From NCBI GenBank assembly GCA_025331435.1, contig JAIWNI010000046.1, positions 62,001 through 126,000 on the forward strand: 64,000 nucleotides of DNA, given 5' to 3'. The position numbers and the translations under genes were made by a program. The notes below the pieces were generated by a model, which saw nothing but the letters and a program-made list of their open reading frames with translations, was not told where the DNA came from and searched no databases. Shown here piece after piece: positions 49,426 through 61,776 of this stretch (its first letter is position 1; each line of letters opens with the position of its first letter). This DNA comes from Choanephora cucurbitarum (taxonomy: Eukaryota > Mucoromycota > Mucoromycetes > Mucorales > Choanephoraceae).

Positions 49426-52183
49426 TCAGGTAGCAGCGTAAGCTTCAGCGTTCTCTGCGTCTTCATCATCAGACGTAACATTTTTGATTGCTGTAGTTCT
49501 TCTTCTAATGGGTTTGCCGTAGGGCTTGAATTGGAATTTTTTGGCTAAGCTGTACATGTTGGTAATAATTCTTTGTGGCAAGACTGTCATGTCTGGGGAA
49601 AGAGAGAGAGAAGATTTAGTACTGCAAGCCAGATAAAGTTTATGTAACACTTACTGCTTGCTAATCACGCTTCGCGCGCAGCCAATATACTGCTTCTTGT
49701 ACAGAAGGATGCTGTTTTGCGATTGAAATCAGTGTTGGAGTGACTGATGGTTCTTGAGAATGCGGGAAGAGTTTGTTGGAACAGCAAAGTTGTAATTCCG
49801 GAAATAGCAATAACAAGGGCAGACAGTTTGTCATGGCCACTTACCCCACGACTATTCCTAGCAGATGGGCATTCAAGGTTCAAGCAGTGGAGTGCGCCTT
49901 TCATGTTTCTATACACTGTTTTGCCTTCCACTGGTATCAGCTGCTTTGGATGCTGAATTTTTTGGAAGCAATACACACAGGTTTGCGACGTGTTGTTTTC
50001 GTTAATGATGCTGGCTGTTGTATAACGGGCATGGTTATCCTGTTTCCAAATACCGCCATAGCGTAAGTGTTGTTTGATTCTGGAGCCAACACCTATACCT
50101 CTATCACCAATCATCATTGTCAACTGCTTTTGGGGTGACCGAAGTCCTGCCTTCTGCTTGTCTTTTCGATCTTTGATTGCTTCTACCTTAGGGTTCAACT
50201 AAAGACGTTCTCGAGCACAAATACGATCTTTTGGCTTCTTCATAAACATTTCTCTTCTCATATCACCCTTCTTCATCTTGGTATTCCGGTAGAAGCTTCT
50301 CACCACATTCTTGTTATCTTGCAAGCACCTGTACGCATTCCAAACATCTTCTTCATTCTTGACAGTAGTGAAATTCTGGCGTTACAATGCTGTTTCTGCT
50401 TCAGCAACTTGCGGACTGTTTCTCTTCATCAACGCCAACTCATGTCTGTAATGGAAATTTCTACTTGCAAAATCAACATCTTCAGCCGAGACTGTCTTTG
50501 CTTCAGGCAATGGTTGGAACTCAGGTTCAGTTTGTTCCATCAAAGCAGCGAAACGGTTGTGAAGTTTCAAGTGGTAGACATATCGTTCGAGCGAAACAGG
50601 TACTGATTCTGACATTTTTACAATGCCATTGTCCGTGCCAGAGAAAATGAAATCTTGGGAGACTTGTAGAGGATCTAGATCGAGTTTTGCATCTTCAGAC
50701 TTGAATATAGCACCTCATTCGTTAACATCAGTTTTTTGGATACGTTTCAAAGTCTTTTCAGCCTTTTGCTTTCCCTTGTCTTTTTTAGGCATGGCAAGAG
50801 CTCTATGTCGAATATACAGGCTAAATTTTTGATCAGACAACTCGCGCTTGCATTCTTCAACAGCTAAATAACTGTTGTATCTTTTTTCTTTTAGCAAATT
50901 TATGAGCTGAGATATTTACTTTTGAATGTCATCTAAGGCTTTCTTCTGTAGCTCGGTATGTATAGCCACTGGCAATTCCTGCAGACCAGATTGAGTGCCC
51001 CTGAGTTTGTCGATTGCGTTGCGAATGATGTTAAAGATATCCGGCAAGCAGCCACAAAGACCGGCTTCAGTTTCTTCGGAAGGAGCGGATGGTCTAGATG
51101 GTTCGGTTGACAGAGCTTGAGTTGTAGAAGGTTGAAAGAAGGGATTTTTCCAATAACGTTTAGCTACTTTGATTTGGATACCAAAGTTACCATCATTGTA
51201 TCTCTTATAGGCCTGCTTCATGTTTTTAGACAAATCATTCGCTTCTTTTTCCAAGGCAGCAATTTCATCCTTGATAATATTCTTGTCTTTTTCGGACTGC
51301 AGCAGGATTTCCTGCCAAGTTGATTTTGGAATATTGCTAGTGGAAGGCTGCTTTCTTAAAGAAGCTGTTGTCTCCTTGGGCTTGTTCGTCTTTGTACCTA
51401 ACAACCTTACATGTTGTAAGCCGGGCAGAATAGTGATGTTGTGTGCGAATATTAACTTGTTTCTTTTGCATGCTGTTTGAATGCTTGCCATATCAAAAAA
51501 TGAATTAAACACGGCATCCTTATGATTTTAGGCATCAATTGCACGTTGAAGCGGTGTACCATCATATTTAAGGAATCTTAGTTTTTGTTGACCATGATTA
51601 CAATACAAAGAGTAAAGAAATTCTGCATTCATTCGGAAAGCTTTTAGGCTAGCAGAAGGCATAGGACACATGTTGCGATTAAATCTAGCATAATCGGCAC
51701 AGCGGAGAAGATCATTTGTAAGGATAATAAATGGAAGCTGGTGACCAATAGATTCATAGTTTGCCTTTGACGGAATATATGGTTTGAGCCTTGTGACAAT
51801 AAGTAAGCATACATCAATCTCATGCTCTGCAAGATCAGCACGTTTGTCCATCAAGGATTCACGAGTGAGATCGTCATCTGCAAATAGCAAACTTTTTATC
51901 AGACCCTTCATTTCAAATATATGCGTTCTACGAGCATCTTGGCTACTATCCCTCAAAGCATCTTCTTCTTCAATTATATCTACTTCTTCAACATTGGAAT
52001 AATCATCAGGAGATGGTGGCAAAGCAGCTTCTTCAGATACTTGTTTGCCCATGGCTGATTCTTCTAACGAGGATCTCATCGGTTCTTTGCCTTTGCTAGA
52101 TTTGATCTTCAGAGGCTTAGGGAGAGGCTTCGCAAAGTGACCTTCATCAGATATTACCAATCTTTTACTGCCTTCAGCTCGTT
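49426..52183 (-). pseudogene. Fanzor-like (eukaryotic TnpB) RNA-guided nuclease pseudogene
   Basis: One minus-strand frame runs from an acceptor at 52183 to 49655. A 61-nt intron follows (49654-49593, 62 positions inclusive), then a last exon 49592-49426 whose phase fits. Six in-frame stops interrupt it (51530-51528 TAA, 50918-50916 TAA, 50717-50715 TGA, 50384-50382 TAA, 50201-50199 TAG, 49667-49665 TGA), but there is no frameshift. RuvC-like features in Fanzor order are FIFSGTDNGIVKM (first Asp), MMIGDRGIGVGSRIKQHLRY, INENNTSQTCVYCF (Glu and first zinc-ribbon Cys pair), LHCLNLECPSA (second Cys pair) and GVSGHDKLSALVIA (last Asp). The N-terminal half is lineage-specific. Fanzors are transposon-carried, guide-RNA-directed DNA nucleases. 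The first exon and the guide-RNA end were not identified. Confidence 0.65.
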
Positions 52184-53227
52184 CTTAAAAAAAGAGATAA
52201 ATTACACATCTATTCAATCAGACTCATCATGCTGACCCTCAAAGACAGCTTTAGTCGCTCAAAACGGCTGACAGTAGGAAAGGACAATGAGCCATTATTT
52301 GAGATAGAGCCTGATTGAACGATATAGTTATTTACAGTAACGTAATTTTTGTGCACAATACGGTAAGAGAAAGATAGACAGGAAAAAAAGCTGCAAGAGA
52401 AGAATTGCTCCTAGCTATATCTGTGTTACGGCAATCAATGCAGTTTATTAATCCCTTCTAAAGATAGCCAACATACATGAAAAGATCTCTTTGATATGAA
52501 TATAGTATGTCTTTATTTTAAAAACATTAAAACACCTGTTTGGTATCAAGTTGTACACTTTAGACCGTTTTGTATATGGAGTGAACGTTATTCACTAAAA
52601 AAAATATCGAATTCATTGCTGGGGAAATAATAGCAAGAAGTCTTCTAAGGTGGACAATTTTCTTTCTTCAGAGAAAGCGAAGCTTCTGAAAGAACAATGG
52701 TATCAAATGCTTGATTTATATATACAAAGGTTAACAACCAATTTCGATCTTAATACTTCTTGTGATCTCCCTTCCCAAACAGAAACAAACTTCCTTTTGT
52801 TTATAGCTGTAATGTTCTTTATGAGCTCACTCATCAAAAGACATTATGCAAAAACTTAAATGAACGCTAGTTATAACAACTTTTATTGGTTAACATTGTC
52901 CAATTGTATTGCTTATTACCAGCGGAGTAGCCCCCCAGACACAGCAACCCCGCCTTCTTTGTCAATTATCTGGGCTTTAAATTTGAGTATGCTGCATAAA
53001 GAGATATCTTTTACTGAACAGAATGCCTTTATTCTTATAGTACTCTATAACAATATAATTCTCTTTATGTTCCATAGCTCATATATAATTTAGTAGAATG
53101 TACAGAAAAAAACGAAAAGAAAATACGTTGAATAGATAAAAATATAGGTAATTATAGTGATGATTAAATTTTATATGCAAGATCTAGGCAATAGTTTCAT
53201 CTACAAGAGCTTTTAGGTCGTCAAACT
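52184..53227. other. region upstream of the Fanzor pseudogene
   Basis: These 1,044 bp should contain the missing first exon and left end of the Fanzor-carrying element, but no start exon in the right phase could be fixed. Short plus-strand frames at 52650-52859 and 52860-53093 lack recognised domains. The rest is AT-rich. Confidence 0.35.
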
Positions 53228-53241
53228 TTGCACTATTATTC

Positions 53242-53877
53242 ATGGCTCTCTCCACTAATACTTACAAGGGGATCATTAACACCTCAACAACATATGAAGC
53301 GAACAAAAAGTCCTGGGTTGACGCTGTTAATGAAGGCATTAGACGCACCTCATCTAGCGCATGCAACCCATCATCTACTAAGCCTTCTGTGGAGCCTGGG
53401 CAACTCCTAAAGAGCGCGGTTTGAGATGTTTATAGTCATGTCGCGAGACCCTTCTTGAAAGAGACTGTCTTAAACTCCCTCTTTATTTATATTACAGCCA
53501 CTATCGATATCAAAGCTTTTATTCAGAAACTCCATGAGGTTTGCAATGGCTGTGAGCACCTCTGGTCTGTTTCTAGTGATCTTCGCCGAGATTATTCTCG
53601 TGTATTTGCTGAAATCGTCGTTTCTCCTTCTAAGCACTCTCAGCTTATTCAAGCAGGCTTCCATTTGAAGAATCAGAGCAACTTCTCAGTGTTTCCTTCT
53701 CTTTCATCCTCATCTGAAATCTCAAAGATCTCTCTCAGGTCTTTCACTTACGCTAATCATTTTTTCGGCACACCAAGACAAGCCCCTTCAACTTGGCTGG
53801 AATATATTGACCGTTTTTTTTTTATGCAATCACTACCCAGGGTCAACCATCTGCTCCTACCTTTGAGAATCATATAG
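53242..53877 (+). pseudogene. LINE ORF1-like (gag) remnant
   Basis: The frame starts ATG at 53242 (MALSTNTYKGIINTSTTYEA), meets TGA at 53422-53424 and continues in the same frame to 53877. The part after the stop (VCNGCEHLWSVSSDLRRDYS...) is also present in the inverted copy near 62930-62980. ORF1 proteins package LINE RNA, but I see no CCHC knuckle. Sequence after 53820 shifts frame into endonuclease-like sequence. Confidence 0.55.
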
Positions 53878-54382
53878 GTAAATCTTGCATCGACTATTGC
53901 TTCACTGCCAAGGCCATACTCTCTGCTATCAAGCCTTCATCTCGACTAGTAAATTATCTCCCTCTCGAATGGACTGACCACCGTTTGCTGTTTTTGAATT
54001 TTCGGCTGCTCCCAAAATCCGAAGATGCCTCTTCGGCTACTGCTAACGGCCGCGGCTTTTGTTCAGGCTCATCCGCGCATTGCGCAGGATATTGAATTCC
54101 AGGCCAAACTCAGGTTCCATCTCTCTAACACGATCCGCGAACTTGATTGCCATGCCTTTTAATTAACCCGCGTTGAATCTCTTCTTGGACGCAATCGGGC
54201 TAAAATTGAGTCTAACCTGATGAACAATCCATCATTACACCCATCCTTGCCCCCCCCCCCCCCCGCAACTACATATAGTCCAAGAACAGCTTACCTCTAT
54301 ACACCAATATCTCGTCGAGACATTATCTCTCAAAGCTGGTATTCGCTGGAGAGAACAGGGAGAGCTCTCTGCAGAATATCTG

Positions 54383-55400
54383 GTGCATACTGCGTCAGCC
54401 CGTCTTACTAAGACTACCATTCCTCCCCTGTTTCATCCTACTCTTGACCGAGTTTGTGTTTCTAAGGACGAAGTGTTGGAGGCAGACTTCGTCTTATACA
54501 ACAATTTGTTTGCTCCTGACCCGATTGATTTGAATGCGGTAGACTCACTTTTGGAGGCCCTTCCTCAATCGTGTGTTCTCTCTGCTGATGACTCGTTCCT
54601 TTTGACGGACAGTATATCTTTTGACGAAATTGTGGAAGCCTTTTCCCGCTGCCCCAAACAGAGTAGTCCTGGTCTTGACGGCCTATCATATTCCATCGTT
54701 CGACTAATTGTTCTCCATTTAGACTGCAAAAATATTGTGGTACAGGTGTATAATGACCCCCTTAAGTTAGGTGTTTTTTCTCCGTCCTGGTTGTCCACTT
54801 CAATCAGTCTGTTGTCCAAGAAAGGTAATTTATCTGACTTGCGTAATTGGCGAACAATCTCCTTAATCAACACAGATGCCAAAGTATTCACTAGAATTCT
54901 AAATTCTCGTTTTCTGATGGTGACCGACCAAATGATCAATCCGTATTAATCCGGTTTTGTTCGCGGTCGCTTTATCGCATATAATGGGCTTTTGATGAAG
55001 TTATTAATGGAACATGCCCGTACTTCCAATTCCCCTGCTATTGCTCTCCTTTTAGACCAAGAAAAAGCGTGCGATCGGGTTCATCCTCTGTATCTACAAC
55101 TTTTTCTTGAGAAATTTGGATTTCCTTTAGCCATAGTTCATAGTATTACTTCTCTTTTCTTCTTCACTCAATTGTCCTTGGAAATCGATGGTTCTCATTC
55201 AGCACCCGGCTCATAACGCCGCGGTTTACTTCAGGATGACCGTCTTTTCCCAATCTCTTTCCATTTGGCTTTTAAACCGCTCCTGCGTCCATCCTTTGCC
55301 ATGCCTCTATATCTGGATTAACTCTACCTGCGCCTTTGACACCAGTATCCTGCCTAGAGTCGGGTTCGGTTAAATCGCTGACTTATGCTGATAATATTGC
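54383..55400 (+). pseudogene. LINE reverse transcriptase remnant
   Basis: Recognisable motifs include SFDEIVEAFSRCPKQSSPGLDG, shortened here to the key block SPGLDGLSYSIVR. Next is KKGNLSDLRNWRTISLINTD, then SGFVRGRFIAYNGLL, LLLDQEKACDRVHPLYL, and a YADN in place of the catalytic YADD near 55385. An in-frame TAA (about 54947) precedes SGFVRGR, where CAA (Gln) would be usual. The later part is frameshifted. The enzyme is inactive. Confidence 0.75.
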
Positions 55401-57260
55401 ATGTTTTCTTCAGGACCATATCGAACTACAGCATTTGCTTGATCTCTTGTCTATTTAATTCAGAGCATCTAACGCTTCAATCAGTTACCATAAGACACAG
55501 GCCTTTTCTTTGTCGGGTTCACGAATCAGTTTTTCCGACCATTGGTCATCCGCCTTCTTCCATCACAATATTGTTCAATGGCACGATTCTTCATCAGTCG
55601 CACCCATCACTTACCTAGGATATCCTCTCTTTGCCAGTACAGTTCAGCGAGATTATTTCCTCAACTCCATTCTGGATAAAATTCGCAGGGCTTGTGATAT
55701 ACATCGTGGTCGCCTTTTGTCCGTACGTGGTCGGGTTACAGTCCTCAACTCGATTGTACTTTCTAAGCTTTGCTATGTTTTGCGGGTAGTCTCTGTACCC
55801 CCCTTTCTTTCTTTGACGATGTTCGCTCGATAATATCCGCATTTGTCTCTCACCGAATTTCCTCTCGTCTCAGTCTCCGTACTATGTGTATTCCTCGCTC
55901 AAGTGATGATCTTGGTCTGCTTCATCCACTTCGGCAACAAGGAGTGCTTCAACTGAGATGGCTTGTTTCTCTATTAGGCTACTCTAAGGGTGATTTGACT
56001 TCTGTTTCCTTTTCTATCAACACAGATTCTTCTGCAGTCTTTTCTATCATCTTATCTGGACTGTTCAACTTCTTCTTTTCTCGTACTTCACTCTTTTCCG
56101 ACTTTCAGCTATTCTTCTTGTTTCCAAATCTGCGTTCTCAAACGCTTCAAGATTTGAACAGTAGTCTGGTGATGCTCTTTTGTGCCATAGACATTCTCCC
56201 TCACTCCTTTTCGTAAGTAGTTGCCTCTGCCGCTACGTGCCTCTTGCTGCCTATCGCTTCTGCAGTCACTCCTGACTCCCTAGCCAACGTTCCTCGTAGG
56301 ATACGCTCACTTCCGCTATCCTACCTCCACCAACTTCATCCTGGAAATTCCTTCTGTCTTTAGCTTATTGCTAACCGTCAGGACCTACTGCGATATCCCA
56401 CTATCTGTAGGCGGCTCCACCGACTGGTCAGTGACGACATTGTCAAATTTCTTCCTTTCTTTGTTTGAGCCTTCGTGCCTCCATAATTTGCCTAAAGGGA
56501 CGCCACCCCTTCTTGCCTGTCCCCTATCATTGGATTTTTGATTTGTCTCCCTTTCTCTCCACACTTTTCCTGGATTTACCTTCACAACTTTCTTCGCTCA
56601 CCAGGAAACGTTTTCGCATGCTCAGCTCTCCACCTTTGACTCCGTCCTCCTCCTCCCTCTGCTTACCATTTACAAAATGGCCCGTCTTTTGGAAATCTCC
56701 TTTGACGCAGATATGTCGCACCGTGTGGTTCCGCATCTTTCACAAAAAGGTTCTTATTTGTCATGTCATGCACAATTGGATACCAACATCCTTCCCTTTT
56801 TCAGCTTGTCCTCTCTGCCAGACAAATACCGAGGATTTGAGCACTTTGTGTTCTCGTGCACTGCTAAATTATCGGTATGGTAGCAGGTGTGGGGCACCTT
56901 CTTTGTCGGCCAGGTTGATCTAATCATGGATAACTCTCAGTTAAGACAGGCAATTCTCGCACTCTCCTTTCCACCTCACCTTCCATCTTTCTCACATTTT
57001 AGCCCTCTGGTTGTTATTGACTTCACCCTTCTTTGTCCTTGGCGCGCCTATTGGAGATTTACTCTTGACAACGTCCCCTTCTTCTCTTCTACTATTTTCA
57101 GCTCGCTGACTTTTACTGTTTCGCAAACTGCAAAGGAATTTCTCACCCAGAAGGGCATTCCTCATTGCCCGCTACCTTTCTTTGATGTTGACAGTACAGT
57201 TTAAACTTTTTGTTCATTTTAAATCTCTTTTTTTTTTTCTTTTCTTTATTTGTACATAGC

Positions 57261-58209
57261 TAACCACATTCAAAAACCATAAACCCTCTGACCTAAACAT
57301 TTTGAAATTACAAAAACCCACAAACATAGCTGTGGCTTGTCATGCAAGCACTCAATAAATTGAGCCTTAGTGCTCTTATAAAAAAGTTTTCGACCAGCTG
57401 CAGCAACAAAAGCAGATACGACAGGTGCTTCCATATTAGAAGTGAAGAAAAAAGCAAACTGGAGTCTGACAGGTGATGCTTTTGAAAAGTGTTGTTTCAA
57501 GCCCAACAACCAACATTCTGCAAACGCTGGAATAGTTCAAAAATTGACAACAACGGAGAAGGACACCACGTTTGGAGTTGAAGCGGAGGCAACAACTATT
57601 TTTTTTTTTTGCATTAGTTTTGTATTAGGAGGCAACGACTATTATGGTAGAAACAAACCACAATCTTTTTTTTGGATTTTCAGCCAATTGTTTTTTAAAA
57701 AACGCCAATTTCCATAAGCCTGACTGTACAAACTGACGTTGAGAGATTCACAAGATATACAATAAAGGTTGTGTCACAAAAAAAAAAAGATAATTTACAA
57801 GCGCCAAGTTTATGGATGAGAAGTTGCTCGCTAATTTTTTTCCTTCTCATTTACATCTACATTGCACTTTGCTATCAATCGCTTTGAAACCAAAGTCGCT
57901 TAAACATTTAGGATAAAGTTTATTTTATTTCATTTTATTTCATTTTATTTCATTTCATTTCATTTCATTTCATTTCCTTTTTTCCTTTTTTGAGAAATAA
58001 ACTTGGTAATGACGACGTTTGTGCAACGCACATTATGACCACTTGAAAAGTCTTAAAAAGTCTAGCTGGTCATTATCGTTTATTTTTGTATATGATTTGC
58101 CAAGAAAAATATATGACTCGGTTTCATAAGATCAAAAATATTTAAAGCACCTGTTTTTATTAGTTTGTTGTTCTTACATACATTCATCTTTTTTGATACA
58201 CATACAACT
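57261..58209. other. region between LINE and CYSTM gene
   Basis: Short frames on both strands (57270-57509 minus, 57442-57717 plus) have no recognised domain. A tandem repeat lies at 57918-57976. The last 100 bp before 58210 probably form the promoter of the CYSTM gene. Confidence 0.4.
57918..57976. repeat. tandem repeat of TTTTATTTCA / CATTT units
   Basis: About three 10-bp TTTTATTTCA units are followed by about five 5-bp CATTT units. It is a simple microsatellite-like array with no coding role. Confidence 0.85.
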
Positions 58210-58490
58210 ATGTCTGAACCTCTCAGTAATTCAACAAACGTACCTACAAGTAATGCAGCCTATCCAACTACCGAAGCAATGACCACTACTTCAACCTCAG
58301 AAAACACCAACAAGCAACAACAAGAGAATCAATTTGAACAACCATCTATGCTAAGGTTTGTCTGAAAAGTCTCCTTATTGAATAAGCTACTAAACAACAA
58401 TGATTTAGATTAAGAGGTGGTGGCGGCTGCATTACTAACTGCTTGGCAGCCATTGGTTGCTGTTGTATCTGCGAAGAATGCTGTTGCTAA
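58210..58490 (+). CDS. CYSTM-like small cysteine-rich tail-anchored protein
   Basis: Two exons (58210-58355, 58409-58490) encode 75 residues. A Ser/Thr/Gln-rich N-terminal part of about 50 residues is followed by LRGGGGGCITNCLAAIGCCC and then ICEECCC. Nine cysteines in a short hydrophobic C-terminal segment are the signature of the CYSTM module, found in small membrane-associated eukaryotic proteins linked to stress tolerance. The intron has a branch site CTAAAC and a GTTTGT donor, the same unusual donor as in the GCLM gene here. It is the only intact-looking host gene in the transposon-rich right third. Confidence 0.8.
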
Positions 58491-59978
58491 GCTTTTCTTG
58501 TTTCCACAAACCTCCTTTCTATGTACATTATACTCTTGGCCTTTGCTTATCAATTTCTTTCAAGACGATCAAGTCTCTAATAAATGATTATTTTTTTTTC
58601 TACACCCACTTGTTTAAATTTCTTCAGTTACTGAGTGTTGGGTTTACTCATACAAATAGTGCAAGAAAAAAAGTAGACATTATATCTGAATGACCTGATT
58701 AGTTGTTTGTTCAATCTGTCGTAACTGTGAAGTTAAGTAGTAAATAAAATATTATTTTTCGGCTTTCGTCCTTCGAATGGTCTACTAGGTTATGTCGACT
58801 TGTCTTCATTTCTTTTTTTGATTTAATAAAATGGATTTTCTTTTTGACAATGCATGCATAATATAAAATCTAACAGAGGCTTTATTAAATCACGCTCGAT
58901 TCAATACAACCTCTAATCTACTGTTTCTAGTTGATAAAAAGCTATTGCAGGTACTAATAAAGCAATTTAGGCATACAAGATGCATTTAAAGAGTTGTAAT
59001 AAATTTAATGACATTCAGAAAAAGTTTATATAGCTTCTGTGATCTGTCTTATTTCAAAAATCAGTATGCATTTACAGAATCTCTTCTACTTTCAAACTTA
59101 TAAGCAAAGTGCTTATTAGTCCGATATTTCTTCTGGACAAGCACTGCTCATGTATACAAAGAGAAGAAATAACGCATAGTATCAATGTCAGCTTCGACAA
59201 AGCAGAGCAAATTGATATTGTAGAGCTACTCCTTCTTTATGGAATCAAGTGGCCTTTTGCTAGCACTAAATAGATAACTGCGTTATTTCGTTTTTCTGGC
59301 CGTGGAAGCTCCACATTTTCCTCAATTTATAGACTCTATTTCCTCCCTTAAATATGCTGATAAACACATTAGATGTCATTAAACAAAATACCTATGTAGA
59401 CTCAGAACCATCCGGATTAGTCTACCCACTTGAGCATCTCAGATGTGCTAGTGTCTTGCCAATTTAATTTATCTCACAAAGACATATGTTAATATTGCCA
59501 GCCCCTTGAATCAGTTTTGATGTTTCATCATGCATTTTGTTTCCGATGGATCTAAGCGTGTGCTTTCAGGATAAATAGGTACCATAATTGCGCTCTATAT
59601 ATGGGATGACTTATAAAACTTCAACTGCATCAAGAACATAATTAGAGATTAGCTTCCTGATCTAAAAATTCATTTAAGAATTTACTTATCAAAGCAAGTC
59701 CATCAGTCTTCGACCTCTGTCAGTCAATGATAAAGTAAATCAAACATCGTCAGCTGTGGTTGAAACAGTACTTAGTTTTATGTTAATAAGAGAGTAGCAT
59801 GCAATTAAAACAAAGACTGGTTTTTCTTTAGCCTGCTTCACTTTTAACTTTCTTGTTGATTTTTGCCACGCGAACATTGCGCTTTGTATATTCTGGTATC
59901 CTCATTTGGGATGTTAGTTACAACACCCAACAGATAGCTACTCAAAAAGTCATTTTTTCTATTCGATTCGTCATTGCA
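58491..59978. other. non-coding AT-rich stretch
   Basis: About 1.5 kb without recognised genes. A short plus-strand frame (58457-58693) overlaps the CYSTM stop and looks like chance. Some segments may be old transposon sequence, but none can be assigned. Confidence 0.45.
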
Positions 59979-60362
59979 ATGGTGCACTGTTCCTATTGCT
60001 CTAAAGGGCTTACAAAACATGATTATAGAAAGCATCTGATGACTCTCAGAGCTCTACCTTAGATAGATTATACTGGTTATCATACAGAAGATTTAACTGT
60101 ATCCAAAATTCTTGCTGGCTCCAACCAACGTGCTTCGGTTGAAGGATCTGAACTCGATCGTCATTCTGCAGATGCTGACTACAAAGAGGATGAATTCGAT
60201 ACTGAAGTGATGCATTAGCATGTTGTTAACTCAGACACCAACACTGCCAGCGTTCTGGACGCTAAAAACGTTGAAATTCATCAAATCTTCAGAAAAGAAA
60301 ATGCTGATCAGAATTTTATAAATGATTACGCGTTATCATTTGCGCAGCCAGAGAAGGAGTAA
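59979..60362 (+). pseudogene. remnant of a transposase-like N-terminus (C2H2-type finger)
   Basis: From the ATG at 59979 the frame reads MVHCSYCSKGLTKHDYRKHL, a finger of the same layout as the N-terminus of the CACTA transposase in this window (CxxC...H...). An acidic region follows. The frame continues in phase through TAG at 60060 and TAG at 60217 until TAA at 60360. Later sequence is too decayed to follow. It probably derives from another tnp2-type element. Confidence 0.4.
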
Positions 60363-61776
60363 AAAACAAATCAGAAATAACATTCCATGATAAAAAAAAT
60401 TGACGAATCCACTATTTGTTATTGCGTATTCAGCAGACTAACGAGGGAAGATTTTTTACCATAATTGTAATATAGGGCATAAAAGCTATAAGGCAAAAGC
60501 CATCCGCAAAGCTTTGGTATAGATAAAGAAAGATTTTATAAGAGAGATAAGCCTGTACATTTTGAGACTGATTATACAGTTTTACTTGGTTAGATCAAAG
60601 TATTAGAGAAGAATGATTCAATCTATTCTAATTTCTGCGAGCTTATTTATACTGGCAGATGTTATGTAAATCTCATTTCGATTTTAGGGACAGTGTTTCG
60701 ACGCAATACTCCTATAAGGATGAGATTTAGTCCTAAACTGCACACAGTTGTGGAAAAAAAGAAAGATGTAATGAAAGGTTCTTCATCAGTTTGGACTCAA
60801 CATAGGCCCGTTTACGTTGCAGTAAAGGCTGCTCCTGGGTCGAGGAATATGCCTAACGACAAAAGTAATCCCTAACAGTCTGAGCAATGACCAACTTCAA
60901 TCTCTCTCATTTGTGCCAAGCTGAAAGTGCGAGAACAGTTTTAGACAAAAAAAAGTGCAAAATTGGTTTGAGAATCAGTGCCTTTTGCATTACGTGGATG
61001 CGTCTTTCAGAATCCCTGTTCAACTGCAGAGGGGTTCAGGAGGTAAACGAAAGGTGAATAATAACACGTAATAGTCCACTCATTGAAGTGGGAGATAATC
61101 TACCTGACTGGAAAATGAATTGACAACAGAGAGCATATTTTTAGTGATCAGACAATAACCAATAAATAATTGACAAATATGATTCTGAAAAGTAGTAATA
61201 GATAGTTGGCCTATTGTAGAGATTTGATCCACAAAGAAACAATCAGCGTATTTCAGCCGACTGAAATGAGTCTGTCTTGGAATACCATGGAAGTGACTCG
61301 TACATGTGTACTAGGTATTACCAAGGATGACCTGATTATGTGGATTAAGAGGAAGAAATGTCGTCAAAGAATCAGACCTGAGGAAGGCAGATTGCTTTAT
61401 ACTATTAGCAGAAAATTAGACAAAAGCTATTGTGATAAGTAGTTGTAGTATTGCCTAATCGGCCACAACAACTGGCGGACGCAGTAACTAACACTATATC
61501 AGAGAAGAATTAGGCAAGGCCTTAGTGCTCTGAACAAATGCTACCGCTAGCCTTAAATTGTGTATGAAGAGTATACTAGAGGGGACAAATTCAATGAATG
61601 AAAGAAGAGTGGGTTTGAGAATGGCATGTTTGGAAAGGTTGTACTGAGTGGACTAGACATGGTTTCTAAACTCATCAAGTTACTGAATGATGGATAAGGC
61701 CGGTGTGCGAGTCTCAAATACAGCGTTAAGCGGTATTTGAAAACTAAAAAAATAATCGTTCAGTTCAATATCGCGA
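60363..61776. other. decayed sequence right of the transposase remnant
   Basis: Short plus-strand frames (60693-60875 and 61206-61442) have protein-like composition but no recognised domain. They may be later parts of the remnant starting at 59979. No intact gene is seen. Confidence 0.35.

Larger units (their letters stand above)
53228..57260 (+). mobile_element. decayed non-LTR retrotransposon (LINE), about 4 kb
   Basis: The element runs from an ORF1-like part (from 53242) through a fragment of endonuclease (SCIDYCFTAKAIL..., LPLEWTDHRLLFLNFRL, about 53880-54000). It continues through reverse transcriptase (54383-55400) and a C-terminal zinc-binding region (FPFSACPLCQTNTEDLS, about 56790-56830). 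It ends with a pyrimidine-rich tail after the stop at 57204. The endonuclease N-terminus is missing, so ORF1 and endonuclease were joined by an internal deletion. A run of about 16 C lies at 54250-54265. A second, inverted 5' fragment of the same family is at 62840-63225. Confidence 0.8.

Noticed and set aside
49426..52183. Functional stop-codon readthrough or reassigned code in the Fanzor frame
   Set aside because: All three stop codons occur inside the frame, while host genes in the window use TAA, TAG and TGA as normal terminators. Pseudogenisation is simpler.
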